Shown here: positions 25,303-34,428 of the stretch, piece by piece | How the letters are laid out: each line of letters opens with the position of its first letter | How positions within the stretch are numbered: the first letter of the stretch is position 1 | NCBI GenBank assembly: GCA_020627705.1 | Contig: JAHDGJ010000007.1 | Location: forward strand, 116,459-180,458 | DNA length: 64,000 nucleotides | Reading direction: 5' to 3' | Origin: Saprospiraceae bacterium | GTDB taxonomy: Bacteria > Bacteroidota > Bacteroidia > Chitinophagales > Saprospiraceae | Made by a program: the position numbers and the translations under genes | The notes under the pieces: model-generated | What the model was told of the DNA's origin: nothing | Seen by the model: only the letters and a program-made list of their open reading frames with translations | Database searches by the model: none

Positions 25303-25458
25303 TTACATCCAATCCAATGCCTTAATCAATGAAGTCCCTACAAAAGGAAACATCACCCAGCACCATTCCGGCAGAATTACAAGAAATGCAGCTGTTAAGA
25401 CCAGAGATACAAAAAATCCCAACCACCACAATTTTGTTGATTTCGTTTGAGTATTCAT
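25303..25458 (-). CDS. 51-residue small membrane protein
   Basis: A short frame not covered by larger ORFs: ATG at 25458, TAA at 25303-25305. The protein begins MNTQTKSTKLWWLGFFVSL, continues as a hydrophobic helix ending at an ILPEW turn, and has a second hydrophobic stretch before KALDWM. It thus reads as a two-helix or hairpin membrane peptide with a polar N-terminus. Support comes from a well-formed Bacteroidota promoter directly upstream (-7 TAGCTTTG, 21 bp before the ATG, and a -33 TTTG 21 bp away) and from its position 32 bp before mfd on the same strand. The family is unknown to me. Confidence 0.68.
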   Translation of the reverse strand: MNTQTKSTKLWWLGFFVSLVLTAAFLVILPEWCWVMFPFVGTSLIKALDWM

Positions 25459-25475
25459 TAACGTTTCTAAATTTG
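25446..25475 (+). promoter_or_regulatory. Promoter of mevalonate kinase gene
   Basis: TTTG (25446-25449), 18 bp spacer, TAAATTTG (25468-25475): a full match to the Bacteroidota consensus on the + strand, with the TTG start of the kinase about 42 bp downstream. It interlocks with the oppositely oriented promoter at 25479-25511. Confidence 0.7.
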
Positions 25476-25478
25476 CTG

Positions 25479-25511
25479 CAAAGCTAAAACTTTTTTAATC
25501 TAACTATCAAA
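25479..25511 (-). promoter_or_regulatory. Promoter of small membrane protein and mfd
   Basis: On the minus strand: TTTG (25508-25511), 21 bp spacer, TAGCTTTG (25479-25486). It fits the -33/-7 consensus and is placed 21 bp before the small protein's ATG. Its expected transcription start lies inside the opposite promoter's -7 box. Confidence 0.7.
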
Positions 25512-25517
25512 CGGCTC

Positions 25518-26357
25518 TTGGTAAAACTTAGAAGATATTATTCAAAAATTTTGCTCTTTGGAGAGTATGGAGTGATTCATGGCTCTCCTGCCTTGGCCCT
25601 ACCATTGAAAAAATTTTATGGCGAGTTTGCCAAAGGTACTTCTGACTATGATTTATCGAACTTTTGGGAATATCTTAAATCTCTAACATTTAGCCATGCA
25701 AGTTTTAATCAAACCCGGTTTGAACAAGATCTGCGAGAACAAAAAGTATTCAAAACAAACATTGCAATAGGCTATGGACTTGGGAGTTCTGGAGCTTTTT
25801 GTGCTGCGGTTTTTGATCGTTACTTTGATCGACCGCACAGAATTCAAATATTGGAGCTAAAAAAAATGCTTGCGCGAATTGAATCTTTTTTTCATGGTGA
25901 AAGTTCTGGGCTGGACCCATTAGTATCCTATTTGCAAACTGGAATCTTGAAGCACCCTAATCAGGATTTAGAATTGATTGCAAAGCCATCTGAAAAATGG
26001 AATTTTTATTTGGTAGATACAGGAATGGCAAGGAGTACCGAAAAATGGGTGAAATTATATTTAGAAAAATACAAGGAAAAGAATTACCAAAATCAGATTT
26101 CAAAACTCATTGACCTCAACAAACAAAGCATCGAACATTACCTCAGGGATTCAAATTCCTTATACAACACCTTCGCTCAAATATCAGTCTTAGAACAGGA
26201 GATTTTTAAAGAAATGATTCCTCCATCTTTTGAAAAAACATACTCCAATCTTCAACTAAAGTTATGTGGAGCAGGTGGAGGCGGTTACTTTTTAGGATTA
26301 TGTCAAGATGGCGAAATCCCAATGCTCAAGGACTACGCAGTACTTAGAGTCGATTAA
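25518..26357 (+). CDS. Mevalonate kinase-like GHMP kinase
   Basis: A GHMP-family kinase of 279 residues, most like mevalonate kinase of Bacteroidota, which phosphorylates mevalonate for isoprenoid synthesis. Visible motifs: YSKILLFGEYGVIHGSPALALP (substrate-binding N-terminus, residues 8-29), the ATP loop GYGLGSSGA (85-93), GESSGLDPLVSYL with the likely catalytic Asp133, and KLCGAGGGGYFLGL near the C-terminus. The start is TTG at 25518, well placed behind a consensus promoter. It converges with and overlaps the next gene by 14 bp. No other mevalonate-pathway gene is in the window, so a related GHMP sugar kinase cannot be excluded. Confidence 0.85.
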   Translation: MVKLRRYYSKILLFGEYGVIHGSPALALPLKKFYGEFAKGTSDYDLSNFWEYLKSLTFSHASFNQTRFEQDLREQKVFKTNIAIGYGLGSSGAFCAAVFDRYFDRPHRIQILELKKMLARIESFFHGESSGLDPLVSYLQTGILKHPNQDLELIAKPSEKWNFYLVDTGMARSTEKWVKLYLEKYKEKNYQNQISKLIDLNKQSIEHYLRDSNSLYNTFAQISVLEQEIFKEMIPPSFEKTYSNLQLKLCGAGGGGYFLGLCQDGEIPMLKDYAVLRVD

Positions 26358-28572
26358 AGTCCAAGTATTTTTGAAGGTCTGGGAAAATGCCGACTTTTTC
26401 TTCGGCCTCTTTATCTTCCAATAGAATATTGTTTAAATAAGCTCTTATTTCCACATCCTCGAATCTATTGGATTTTAGTATATCAAGGAGCTCTTTGGCT
26501 TCTTCAAATGACTTTAATATCCCAATAGTATAAACGAAACTTTTCCCTTCTTTTTCAATGATCAAATCTTGAAAATCATCCAAACGAGGATCATCAATAT
26601 ATTTGGTACTTTCCATTGCTTTAACTCTAAAACTTAATCCGCGAGTTAAATCATTGAAGGACTCAAATTTATCATCTATTAAATTCTTCTGAATTTCCGG
26701 ATTAACATACTCTATCTCAAAATTTGCTGCACTGCTTGGGAAAACCACCAAATCAAAACGGCGATTCATCTTTTCACTAACAGTCAGGTTTTGACCTTTT
26801 GTCTTTGTTTTTACCATGGGATAATTGGAGCCCACACCCATTAAGTGAATATTACTCGCTGAAATTCCAGTTTTGCGGATTTCTTTTATCATCCGCTCCC
26901 CTCTTTTTGCGGACATAAATAAATCAAAAACCAACCCATCTTCTTCAATCGAGTGACTAATCAACAGAACCTTTAAATCTCTATCTAAGCGATGCATTTC
27001 TTCCAATCGATTGATCATCTCCATGTTTGCACCAGATTTTAAAAATTCGTCTTCGTCGTAAAAAAGTGGATTAATTTTAAAAAATACAACCTCTTCTTCC
27101 ACCGCTACTTCCGCCTCAAGACTATCTTCTTTAAGATCTTCAGTTTCCTTGACCATATCCTTTAAGTCCCAAAATCCTACTTCCTCGCCTTCATCTCCTT
27201 CTTCATCTTCTCCCGTCAGAACCAATTGATCATCACCTACAATTTCATAGCTATCCAAAAAAGCAATAGCTTGGCCTGGTTTCCCCATATACGAAGTAGA
27301 ACCTAGTCGAACTGAATACAAATCCAATCCACCATATCCCTCCATTCTATTGGAAGTCAAATAGGCCATATCACCCTTTCTCGAAAGTCGAAAATCCAAA
27401 TCATCTCTTGTTGAATTTATACCCAATCCTACATTCGAAGGTGTTGACCAACTCCCATTATTGAATTCCGCAACATAAACATCCAAACCTCCAAAACCAT
27501 CAAATCTTTCAGAGCTAAAAAAAAGATGCTTTCCCCCAAAATGCACATAGGGCGTTTTCTCGTCGTGCTTAGTATTGATTTGAGGACCCAAATTTACAGG
27601 AGTACTCCAAATATCATTTTCCATTAAAACAGTGAAGAATAAATCATATCCTCCAAATCCTTCTAATCTCTTGCTAGCAAAAAAGAAAATGCTGTCGTTG
27701 ACCACTTGGACATCTCGATCTCCTTGAGAAATATTAATAGGAGAATAAAATTTATATGGTCTGATCGAATTCCGGACTTCTTTTGCAGTATCCACCAAAA
27801 GCCAATCTTCTTCGTGTTCGTGACCAGAACTAAAAAAGACTACCTTGCCTTCATCAGAAAAATCTAAAAGCTTTTCATTTTTAGATGTATTTAGAAATAA
27901 GTTGAAGCTCTCAACATTACCCCAGCCTTCAGAAGTATAACTGGCATTAAAAATATCCTTGGTATATATTTTATTTTCAACAAGTATTGTCGGATCTTCT
28001 TCAACTTCAAAACCAAAGGATTCTTTCCTATTAGAGGTAAAATATATTCTGTTGGGATAATTTACACTTTCAATTATCCGCTCTTCGTTGTTTTTTGTAT
28101 TTACCACATCTCCCAAGTTCTCAACTATTCCTTCAGAACTTTTGTATTTATAACTTCTGGAAAATCCACATTGCCGTAATGCTGTTTTTGCCCATTCCTT
28201 TTCTTCCTTGTTTTTGGATTTTAACAAAAATTCCTTGTAGTATAATGCAGCTTCTTCAAATCGTTCTACTGCATGTAACGAAAGTGCGGTATACTTATAA
28301 AATTCTAAGCTTTTGAGTCCAAGCCTTTCAGCTTTTAATAGATCAGATAATCCCTTGGAGGGTTTGTTGACGTGATAATAGCATATCGCCCTTTTCAACA
28401 AAACATTCTCTCTTTTGTCAATTTTATCATACAGATTATAAAATTTGAGCGCTTTAGAATAATCTTCTTTACTAAAATATTTGTCCCCTTCCTTTTTTTG
28501 ACCAAATGCACAAGCAAGAGACAAAAAGAAAACAAAAAAGGAAGCGGCAAACTTAATTTTCAAAAATCTCAA
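26344..28572 (-). CDS. OmpA-family protein with TPR and PD40 repeats (PorE-like)
   Basis: A 742-residue envelope protein. A signal peptide (about 1-24) is followed by TPR-like helices (30-125), then a WD40-like/PD40 propeller (about 135-430, repeats such as PYVHFGGKHLFFSSERFDGF and GDMAYLTSNRMEGYGGLDLY). An acidic linker leads to an OmpA-like peptidoglycan-binding domain (about 500-620, ending NRRFDLVVF). A last SPOR-like stretch follows (about 650-720, YTIGILKSFEEAKELLDILKSN). TPR-PD40-OmpA proteins include PorE, an outer-membrane-associated T9SS component, but the carboxypeptidase-regulatory domain of PorE is not evident here. The TTG start overlaps the E2 stop by 4 bp (TTGA), implying translational coupling. 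Confidence 0.85.
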   Translation of the reverse strand: MRFLKIKFAASFFVFFLSLACAFGQKKEGDKYFSKEDYSKALKFYNLYDKIDKRENVLLKRAICYYHVNKPSKGLSDLLKAERLGLKSLEFYKYTALSLHAVERFEEAALYYKEFLLKSKNKEEKEWAKTALRQCGFSRSYKYKSSEGIVENLGDVVNTKNNEERIIESVNYPNRIYFTSNRKESFGFEVEEDPTILVENKIYTKDIFNASYTSEGWGNVESFNLFLNTSKNEKLLDFSDEGKVVFFSSGHEHEEDWLLVDTAKEVRNSIRPYKFYSPINISQGDRDVQVVNDSIFFFASKRLEGFGGYDLFFTVLMENDIWSTPVNLGPQINTKHDEKTPYVHFGGKHLFFSSERFDGFGGLDVYVAEFNNGSWSTPSNVGLGINSTRDDLDFRLSRKGDMAYLTSNRMEGYGGLDLYSVRLGSTSYMGKPGQAIAFLDSYEIVGDDQLVLTGEDEEGDEGEEVGFWDLKDMVKETEDLKEDSLEAEVAVEEEVVFFKINPLFYDEDEFLKSGANMEMINRLEEMHRLDRDLKVLLISHSIEEDGLVFDLFMSAKRGERMIKEIRKTGISASNIHLMGVGSNYPMVKTKTKGQNLTVSEKMNRRFDLVVFPSSAANFEIEYVNPEIQKNLIDDKFESFNDLTRGLSFRVKAMESTKYIDDPRLDDFQDLIIEKEGKSFVYTIGILKSFEEAKELLDILKSNRFEDVEIRAYLNNILLEDKEAEEKVGIFPDLQKYLDFNRL

Positions 28573-29957
28573 ATGTTATAATCTCTTTTAAAGGATTCTA
28601 AATAATCACCGATTCGCCTTAGGAATGATCCTCCCAAGAACCCATCTACTACTCTATGGTCATAAGATAACGACATAAACATCATATGTCTTATGCCAAT
28701 AGTATCACCACTTTCCGTTTCGATTACTACGGGTTTCTTTCTAATTGCCCCGACAGCCAATATCGCTACTTGTGGTTGATTTATAATTGGTGTTCCCATT
28801 ACATTACCAAACGTACCAACGTTGGTTAATGTAAACGTGCCACCCGATATTTCATCAGGTTTTAAAGCATTAGTTCTAGCTCGATTGGCCAAATCATTTA
28901 CTGACTTTGTAAGCCCTAATAAGTTTAAATGATCTGCATTTTTGATCACAGGGACGATTAAATTACCTGATGGTAAAGCCGTAGCCATACCAAGATTTAA
29001 GTTTTTCTTTACAATGATTTTATCTTCATCCACAGCGACGTTGATTAAAGGAAAATCTCGTATTGCTCTGACCACCGCCTCCATAAAGATCGGCGTAAAG
29101 GTTATTTTCTCTCCGTACTTTTTTAGAAAAGGTCCTTTTACCGCATTTCTCCAGTTTACAATTTCGGTAACGTCTGCCTCAACAAAAGAAGTAACATGTG
29201 GAGAAGTCCTTTTACTCATCACCATATGATCAGCAATGAGTTTTCTCATTCTGTCCATTTGGATGATCTCATCCGCACCTCCTAAACTCTGAATGGCAGG
29301 CTTCTCTTGATCCATTGAAACTTGAGACGCGTTAGCGACAGCCTTACTCGAAGAATTCTGTACTGAAGCCCCAGCGGTCCTGTTGCCTACATAAGCTAAA
29401 ATATCCTTCTTTGTAACCCTTCCTTTAGCACCTGATCCAGGAATTTGTTCTAGTTCTTCCAGTCCAATATTTTCTTTGGAGGCAATGCTTTTAACCAAAG
29501 GAGAATAGAATCTTTTTGATGTATCATTGCTGTAATTCGATACTTTACTAGCTACCTCTGTCACTTGATTTGTAACGACGGTCTGAGGTTGAGAAACAAA
29601 TGGAACTTCCTCAACCGCAGCCGTTTGAACCACCTCTACTTGAGCTTCTTTGAGTGGCTCTACTTTGGGTTGTTCTACTTTGGGTTGTTCTACTTTTGGC
29701 TCTGAAGCCTGAGGAGCGTCATTTTCGATTCTAGCTATCACTTTGCCAATCTCAACAACATCACCTTCTTTAAATAATATCTCTTTAACAACTCCTTGTA
29801 CAGGGGAGGGAATTTCGGAATCGACTTTATCTGTAGCTATTTCTAAAATGGTTTCGTCCATGTCAACCGTCTCACCGACCTGTTTTACCCATTTCAAAAT
29901 GGTGGCTTCAATAATACTCTCCCCCATTTTAGGCATAATTAAATCAACAATAGCCAT
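28569..29957 (-). CDS. 2-oxoacid dehydrogenase E2 (dihydrolipoamide acyltransferase)
   Basis: The E2 core of a 2-oxoacid dehydrogenase complex, 462 residues. A single lipoyl domain has Lys44 in EIATDKVDSEIPS. A PVEQ-type linker with repeated PKVEQ units (about 85-110) follows, then the peripheral-subunit-binding domain (FYSPLVKSIASKENIGLEEL, with GSGAKGRVTKKDIL, about 150-190). The catalytic domain ends in SYDHRVVDG with His434 and Asp438. The DKVDSEIPSP lipoyl motif suggests the branched-chain or a broad-range complex, but pyruvate or 2-oxoglutarate cannot be excluded; E1 and E3 genes are not in the window. A TAATTTTG promoter box lies at 29974-29981. Confidence 0.95.
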   Translation of the reverse strand: MAIVDLIMPKMGESIIEATILKWVKQVGETVDMDETILEIATDKVDSEIPSPVQGVVKEILFKEGDVVEIGKVIARIENDAPQASEPKVEQPKVEQPKVEPLKEAQVEVVQTAAVEEVPFVSQPQTVVTNQVTEVASKVSNYSNDTSKRFYSPLVKSIASKENIGLEELEQIPGSGAKGRVTKKDILAYVGNRTAGASVQNSSSKAVANASQVSMDQEKPAIQSLGGADEIIQMDRMRKLIADHMVMSKRTSPHVTSFVEADVTEIVNWRNAVKGPFLKKYGEKITFTPIFMEAVVRAIRDFPLINVAVDEDKIIVKKNLNLGMATALPSGNLIVPVIKNADHLNLLGLTKSVNDLANRARTNALKPDEISGGTFTLTNVGTFGNVMGTPIINQPQVAILAVGAIRKKPVVIETESGDTIGIRHMMFMSLSYDHRVVDGFLGGSFLRRIGDYLESFKRDYNI

Positions 29958-29973
29958 AGATTCTATTTTGACA

Positions 29974-29981
29974 CAAAATTA
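29974..29981 (-). promoter_or_regulatory. Promoter -7 box for E2 gene
   Basis: TAATTTTG on the minus strand, between the cinA stop and the E2 ATG (16 bp upstream of the latter). It separates E2 from the cinA-birA transcript. No clear -33 element. Confidence 0.5.
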
Positions 29982-29986
29982 GGGCA

Positions 29987-31231
29987 TTAATACTCTTCTC
30001 GAATAAAATTTCGCAATAAGTTAAGCGCAAATATGGCAGTAGTTTTGATGTTTTTGTCGCGCGTCCTTCCCAAAGAAAGTTTCTTCGTTTTCACTTTAGT
30101 CTTTGAACTTATGGCTAGCCATATTGTTCCGACCGGTTTTTCTTCGGTACCTCCACCAGGTCCAGCGATGCCCGATATGGAAATTGCAATATCCGCTGAG
30201 GAGGCTGCGAGGCATCCTTTTGCCATTTCTATTACTGTTTCTTCACTAACCGCACCATACTTTAGCAAGGTTTCGGATTTTACTCCCAAAGCCTTCTCCT
30301 TATGTGCGTATGAATAACAAACATAACTTCCTTCGAAGTAATCAGATGCACCTGGCACCTCAGTTACTAAAGAAGAAACGTATCCACCGGTACAGCTTTC
30401 TGCAAAACTGATTTTTAGATTGTTCTTACGCAAAAGTCCACCCACTACTGAAGGCAAAGTCTCCTCATCAAATCCAAAAACTGTTTTACCCAGTCTGTTG
30501 GTTATTTTATCTGAAATAGTATTTATTTCTTGTTCTAAAGAGTGTTGGTCTTCCTTGTGACCAGATATTCGTACTCTCACTTGAGACAATCCGGGCAAAT
30601 AAGCAATTTTTATATACTCTGGAAAGGTGTCAATAATGTCCGCAATTTCGCTGGCAATTTGTGACTCCCCTTTGCCTACGGTCTTGATCGTCCTTTTGTA
30701 TAAAAAAACATTGGACTGAAGCTCTCGCAAAAAGGGGACAAATTCATTTTCAAAAATGAACTTCATTTCATAAGGTACTCCTGGCATGGAAAGCAAATGA
30801 GAGTCTCCTTTTTTAAACAACATCCCTGGTGCTGAGCCCATATCATTACGCAATAACGTAGCTTTTTGAGGCATAAAACATTGTCTTTTATGGGCGGGCA
30901 AGGGTGTTTTGCCAATTTTATCAAAATATCTTTGAATTCGATTATAACAGGCTTCATCGAAATACATTTCATCATCAAAATATTCACATAAAGTAGATTT
31001 GGTAACATCGTCCTCTGTAGGGCCGAGTCCTCCAGTCATCAAAACAATATCGCTTTTGGCGAATGATCGATCCAAAGCTTCAATGATCCTTGACTTTTCA
31101 TCTTTTATCGAAAGTATTTCTTCGACCTCTACATTGTATGCGCTTAACTGATCCGAAATCCAAGCACTATTTGTATCAATAACTTGGCCTATCAACAACT
31201 CATCTCCTATGGTAATTATGCTTGCTTTCAT
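29987..31231 (-). CDS. cinA: CinA-family NMN deamidase / competence-damage protein
   Basis: A 414-residue two-domain protein. The N-terminal MoCF-binding-like domain (about 1-170) has GDELLIGQVIDTNSAWI and MTGGLGPTEDDVTKS, the COG1058 ADP-ribose pyrophosphatase region. The C-terminal CinA domain (about 250-410) has SFAESCTGGYVSSLVTEVPG and SGIAGPGGGTEEKPVGT, the nicotinamide-mononucleotide amidohydrolase signature. It recycles the NMN made by NAD-dependent DNA ligase and may repair NAD metabolites. Cytoplasmic. Two bases separate it from birA upstream. Confidence 0.95.
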   Translation of the reverse strand: MKASIITIGDELLIGQVIDTNSAWISDQLSAYNVEVEEILSIKDEKSRIIEALDRSFAKSDIVLMTGGLGPTEDDVTKSTLCEYFDDEMYFDEACYNRIQRYFDKIGKTPLPAHKRQCFMPQKATLLRNDMGSAPGMLFKKGDSHLLSMPGVPYEMKFIFENEFVPFLRELQSNVFLYKRTIKTVGKGESQIASEIADIIDTFPEYIKIAYLPGLSQVRVRISGHKEDQHSLEQEINTISDKITNRLGKTVFGFDEETLPSVVGGLLRKNNLKISFAESCTGGYVSSLVTEVPGASDYFEGSYVCYSYAHKEKALGVKSETLLKYGAVSEETVIEMAKGCLAASSADIAISISGIAGPGGGTEEKPVGTIWLAISSKTKVKTKKLSLGRTRDKNIKTTAIFALNLLRNFIREEY

Positions 31232-31233
31232 CT

Positions 31234-31980
31234 CTAAATAATGAATGTTATCTCTGAAAAATTATAATACGTGCGCAAACCATCTTGCTCTATCTCCAAT
31301 CTACCCGAATCATCAACACCTCTAATTTTCCCAACAAATTCTCTTCCGCCTTGTGTTGCAAATTTTTGTTGCTGATTTAATTTATACATCAAGAAGCGGT
31401 ACATGTTTTGAGGCTTCGCCTTTCGAACACGAAATAACTCTTGATATGAGGCATTAATACAATCCAACAACTTCAAAAGTTCAGCCTCTAGATTAGATTC
31501 TTTACCCGTTTCTAATTTGAGAGACGTAGGATTTGGAAGCATAGGATCAAATGCTGTTTGATTAATATTAATCCCAATGCCTATGATGGATTTTTGAATG
31601 GATGATCCTTGCAAAATATTTTGAATCAGAATACCACATATCTTTCTATCCCCTACGTAAATGTCGTTGGGCCATTTAATTCTGATTTCTCCATCAATGT
31701 CATGATTGATTAAATACTCACAAATGCCCAAGCAAATGATCTGATTCAATAAAAACTGTCTTTTTACATCAAGGCCTGGTTTGAGCACAAAAGAGGTCAA
31801 AAGATTCGTTCCCTTTTCGCTTTTCCACACATTATTCCTTTGTCCTCTACCAGCAGTCTGAAAATCCGTGCGCACTGTAAACCCTTCATTTAGTGCAGGA
31901 TCTTCATTTAACTTTTCCAGCAAATACGTGTTAGAAGAACTGCATTCTTCAAGATAAATGATGTCCCAAGGTATATCCAT
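31234..31980 (-). CDS. birA: Biotin--[acetyl-CoA-carboxylase] ligase
   Basis: Attaches biotin to the carboxyl carrier protein of acetyl-CoA carboxylase. The 248 residues form the catalytic domain only, without the DNA-binding domain of E. coli BirA, so it is not a repressor. Motifs: TAGRGQRNNVWKSEKGTNLL (biotinyl-AMP loop), KWPNDIYVGDRKICGILIQN (catalytic lysine region), IIGIGININQ. Cytoplasmic. The gene leads the birA-cinA unit and is divergent from rsfS-ftsH, a neighbourhood I recall as common in Bacteroidota. Confidence 0.95.
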   Translation of the reverse strand: MDIPWDIIYLEECSSSNTYLLEKLNEDPALNEGFTVRTDFQTAGRGQRNNVWKSEKGTNLLTSFVLKPGLDVKRQFLLNQIICLGICEYLINHDIDGEIRIKWPNDIYVGDRKICGILIQNILQGSSIQKSIIGIGININQTAFDPMLPNPTSLKLETGKESNLEAELLKLLDCINASYQELFRVRKAKPQNMYRFLMYKLNQQQKFATQGGREFVGKIRGVDDSGRLEIEQDGLRTYYNFSEITFII

Positions 31981-32012
31981 GAAAAGCTAAGGTATGGGAT
32001 TTCTAATTTTCG

Positions 32013-32020
32013 TAATTTTG
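32013..32020 (+). promoter_or_regulatory. Promoter -7 box for rsfS-ftsH
   Basis: TAATTTTG, a full match to TAnnTTTG, lies 28 bp upstream of the rsfS TTG start. No -33 TTTG at standard spacing. Confidence 0.5.
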
Positions 32021-32048
32021 TCAAGCTAAAAGCATAACAACTACAAGC

Positions 32049-32432
32049 TTGAGTAAAGAAAATATCGCAACCTATCCTGAAGTCAACGTTGGAAATTTAA
32101 TTGAAACAATTATAGATGGCATTCGAGATATTAAAGGCAAGAATATCGTTAAGATTGATCTTACAAAATTAGATGATGGTCCAACAGATTTTTTCCTTGT
32201 TTGTGAGGGAGATTCCACAACTCAAGTTAATGCCATTGCCCAAAACGTTCAAAAACGTTTAAAAGATCTAGGAGTTAGAGTACTTCATTCAGAAGGTCAA
32301 AGAGAAGGAAAATGGGTTTTATTGGATTACTTTGAAGTTGTTGTACATGTTTTTCATCCAGAAACAAGAAGATATTACGATGTGGAGGATTTATGGAGCG
32401 ATGGAGACTTCACCGAATACCAAGAATTATAG
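32049..32432 (+). CDS. rsfS: Ribosome silencing factor RsfS
   Basis: Binds ribosomal protein uL14 and blocks subunit joining when nutrients are scarce. The 127 residues match the family: IIDGIRDIKGKNIVKIDLTK, DDGPTDFFLVCEGDSTTQVNAIA, and GQREGKWVLLDYFEVVVHVFHPETRRYYDVEDLWSD. Cytoplasmic. The start is a TTG at 32049 giving MSKENIATY. ftsH begins 45 bp downstream, and the two are probably one transcript from the 32013 promoter. Confidence 0.95.
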   Translation: MSKENIATYPEVNVGNLIETIIDGIRDIKGKNIVKIDLTKLDDGPTDFFLVCEGDSTTQVNAIAQNVQKRLKDLGVRVLHSEGQREGKWVLLDYFEVVVHVFHPETRRYYDVEDLWSDGDFTEYQEL

Positions 32433-32477
32433 TTCTTCATTTCGAACGAAATTGATTTTATTACGTTTTCATAGTAC

Positions 32478-34394
32478 ATGGCAAATAAAAAAGAAAATAA
32501 CGGAAAGATAAAGTTCAGTCCTTATTGGATATATGGAATAATTATTTTGGCCTTACTGGCTTTTAATATGTCTGTGTATCTAAACAACAGCACGAAGACT
32601 ATTGACCATTATAAGTTTGAAGAACTAGTAAAAGATGGAGAGGTCAAAAAAGTGCGGGTAGTCAACAATAAGGAGGTACAAGTTTTTCTAACGAAAAAAG
32701 CACTTGAAAAAGCAAGTCATAAAGAGGTCCAACCAAGTAAGCTTAATGCTTTACAGGCCAATTATAAATTCGAGATAGGTGATTCAAAATTTTTCCTAGA
32801 TAGAGTGCAACAACTTCGAGAAGAAGGGCACGATATCAAACCCCAATTCGATACAGAACCGGATTATTTAGGTCCAATCTTGGGATGGGTACTGCCTTTT
32901 CTTATCATCATAGGGATTTGGATTTTTGTGATGCGAAGAATGAGTGGAGGTGCTGGAGGTGCTGGGGGACAGATCTTCAGTATCGGCAAATCTAAAGCCG
33001 CACTTTTTGATGGTAATTCGAAGGTCAAAGTAAATTTTAACGATGTAGCTGGATTGGATGAAGCTAAAGTTGAAGTGATGGAAGTGGTTGATTTCCTAAA
33101 GAACCCTAAGAAATATACCTCCTTAGGCGGAAAAATTCCCAAGGGAGTCCTATTGGTAGGCCCTCCAGGAACTGGAAAAACATTGTTGGCCAAGGCTGTT
33201 GCCGGTGAAGCTGGTGTCCCTTTCTTTAGTATTTCGGGATCTGATTTTGTCGAAATGTTTGTGGGGGTTGGTGCTTCAAGAGTTAGAGATTTGTTCAAGC
33301 AAGCAAGAGAAAAAGCACCATGTATTGTTTTCATAGATGAGATTGATGCCATTGGTCGTGCACGTGGGAAAGGAGCTGTGCAAGGTGGCAATGATGAAAG
33401 AGAGAATACTTTAAATCAACTGCTCGTTGAAATGGATGGATTCTCAACGGACAAAGGAGTAATACTAATGGCTGCCACCAACCGCCCGGATGTATTGGAT
33501 AGTGCCTTGTTGCGTCCTGGTAGATTTGATCGTCAGATTGGCATTGATAGGCCAGACCTGAAAGGAAGGGAGGCTATATTCAAAGTGCACTTAAAAAACA
33601 TTGTCATTGACGATTCCATAAAAGCAAGCACGTTGGCAGAAATGACCCCAGGATTTGCGGGTGCTGAAATTGCAAATGTTTGTAACGAAGCTGCATTAGT
33701 GGCAGCACGAAGAGATAAAAAAGCAGTGAATCTAGATGATTTTAATTATGCTCTGGATAGAGTCATTGGTGGATTAGAGAAGAAAAATAAATTGATCGCT
33801 CCAAAAGAAAAAGAGATCATTGCATATCACGAGGCTGGTCATGCCATTTGTGGATGGTTCTTAGAACATGCTTCTCCTTTGGTCAAAGTTACCATTGTAC
33901 CCCGTGGAATCGGAACTTTGGGTTATGCTCAATATTTGCCCAAAGAAGAATATATTACGCGAACCGAAGCCTTGTTGGATCGAATTTGCATGACCCTAGG
34001 CGGACGAGCTGCAGAGAAAATTGTTTTTGATAAAATTTCTACTGGAGCGCAAAATGATTTAGATCAAGTAACGAAGATGGCCTATTCGATGGTTGCCATT
34101 TACGGGATGAATAAAAAAGTTGGAAATGTTTCTTTCCATGCGATGTCTCAAGATAATTTTAATAAACCGTATTCTGACGAAACAGCAACACTCATTGATG
34201 ATGAAGTAAGGAAGCTGATCACCAAACAATACGAACGTGCACAAAAACTTTTGATTGAAAGAAGAGATGAACTTAATACTCTTGCCAATCAACTTTTAGA
34301 GCATGAGGTGCTATTAAAGTCAGATGTCGAAAAACTTATTGGAGAAAGACCGGTCGGAAATGCTGAGCCTATTGATAGCATTCCATCAGCCTAA
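32478..34394 (+). CDS. ftsH: ATP-dependent zinc metalloprotease FtsH
   Basis: A membrane-bound AAA+ protease of 638 residues that degrades membrane and regulatory proteins. Two transmembrane helices (about 15-35 and 133-152) flank a periplasmic region. A Gly-rich linker (GGAGGAGGQ) leads to the AAA domain with Walker A GPPGTGKT (Lys234), Walker [13 protein letters not shown], and the [25 protein letters not shown]. The peptidase has HEAGH (His451, Glu452, His455) and the downstream Asp in [12 protein letters not shown]. Inner membrane with the protease in the cytoplasm. Follows rsfS by 45 bp. Confidence 0.98.
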   Translation: MANKKENNGKIKFSPYWIYGIIILALLAFNMSVYLNNSTKTIDHYKFEELVKDGEVKKVRVVNNKEVQVFLTKKALEKASHKEVQPSKLNALQANYKFEIGDSKFFLDRVQQLREEGHDIKPQFDTEPDYLGPILGWVLPFLIIIGIWIFVMRRMSGGAGGAGGQIFSIGKSKAALFDGNSKVKVNFNDVAGLDEAKVEVMEVVDFLKNPKKYTSLGGKIPKGVLLVGPPGTGKTLLAKAVAGEAGVPFFSISGSDFVEMFVGVGASRVRDLFKQAREKAPCIVFIDEIDAIGRARGKGAVQGGNDERENTLNQLLVEMDGFSTDKGVILMAATNRPDVLDSALLRPGRFDRQIGIDRPDLKGREAIFKVHLKNIVIDDSIKASTLAEMTPGFAGAEIANVCNEAALVAARRDKKAVNLDDFNYALDRVIGGLEKKNKLIAPKEKEIIAYHEAGHAICGWFLEHASPLVKVTIVPRGIGTLGYAQYLPKEEYITRTEALLDRICMTLGGRAAEKIVFDKISTGAQNDLDQVTKMAYSMVAIYGMNKKVGNVSFHAMSQDNFNKPYSDETATLIDDEVRKLITKQYERAQKLLIERRDELNTLANQLLEHEVLLKSDVEKLIGERPVGNAEPIDSIPSA

Positions 34395-34428
34395 ACCTAA
34401 CAAAAACCCATTTAAGAAAATTGGTATT

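Noticed and set aside
32864..33391. 175-codon minus strand frame inside ftsH
   Set aside because: It lies antisense to the highly conserved AAA region of ftsH; the translation is Pro/Ser/Thr-rich with no known motif.
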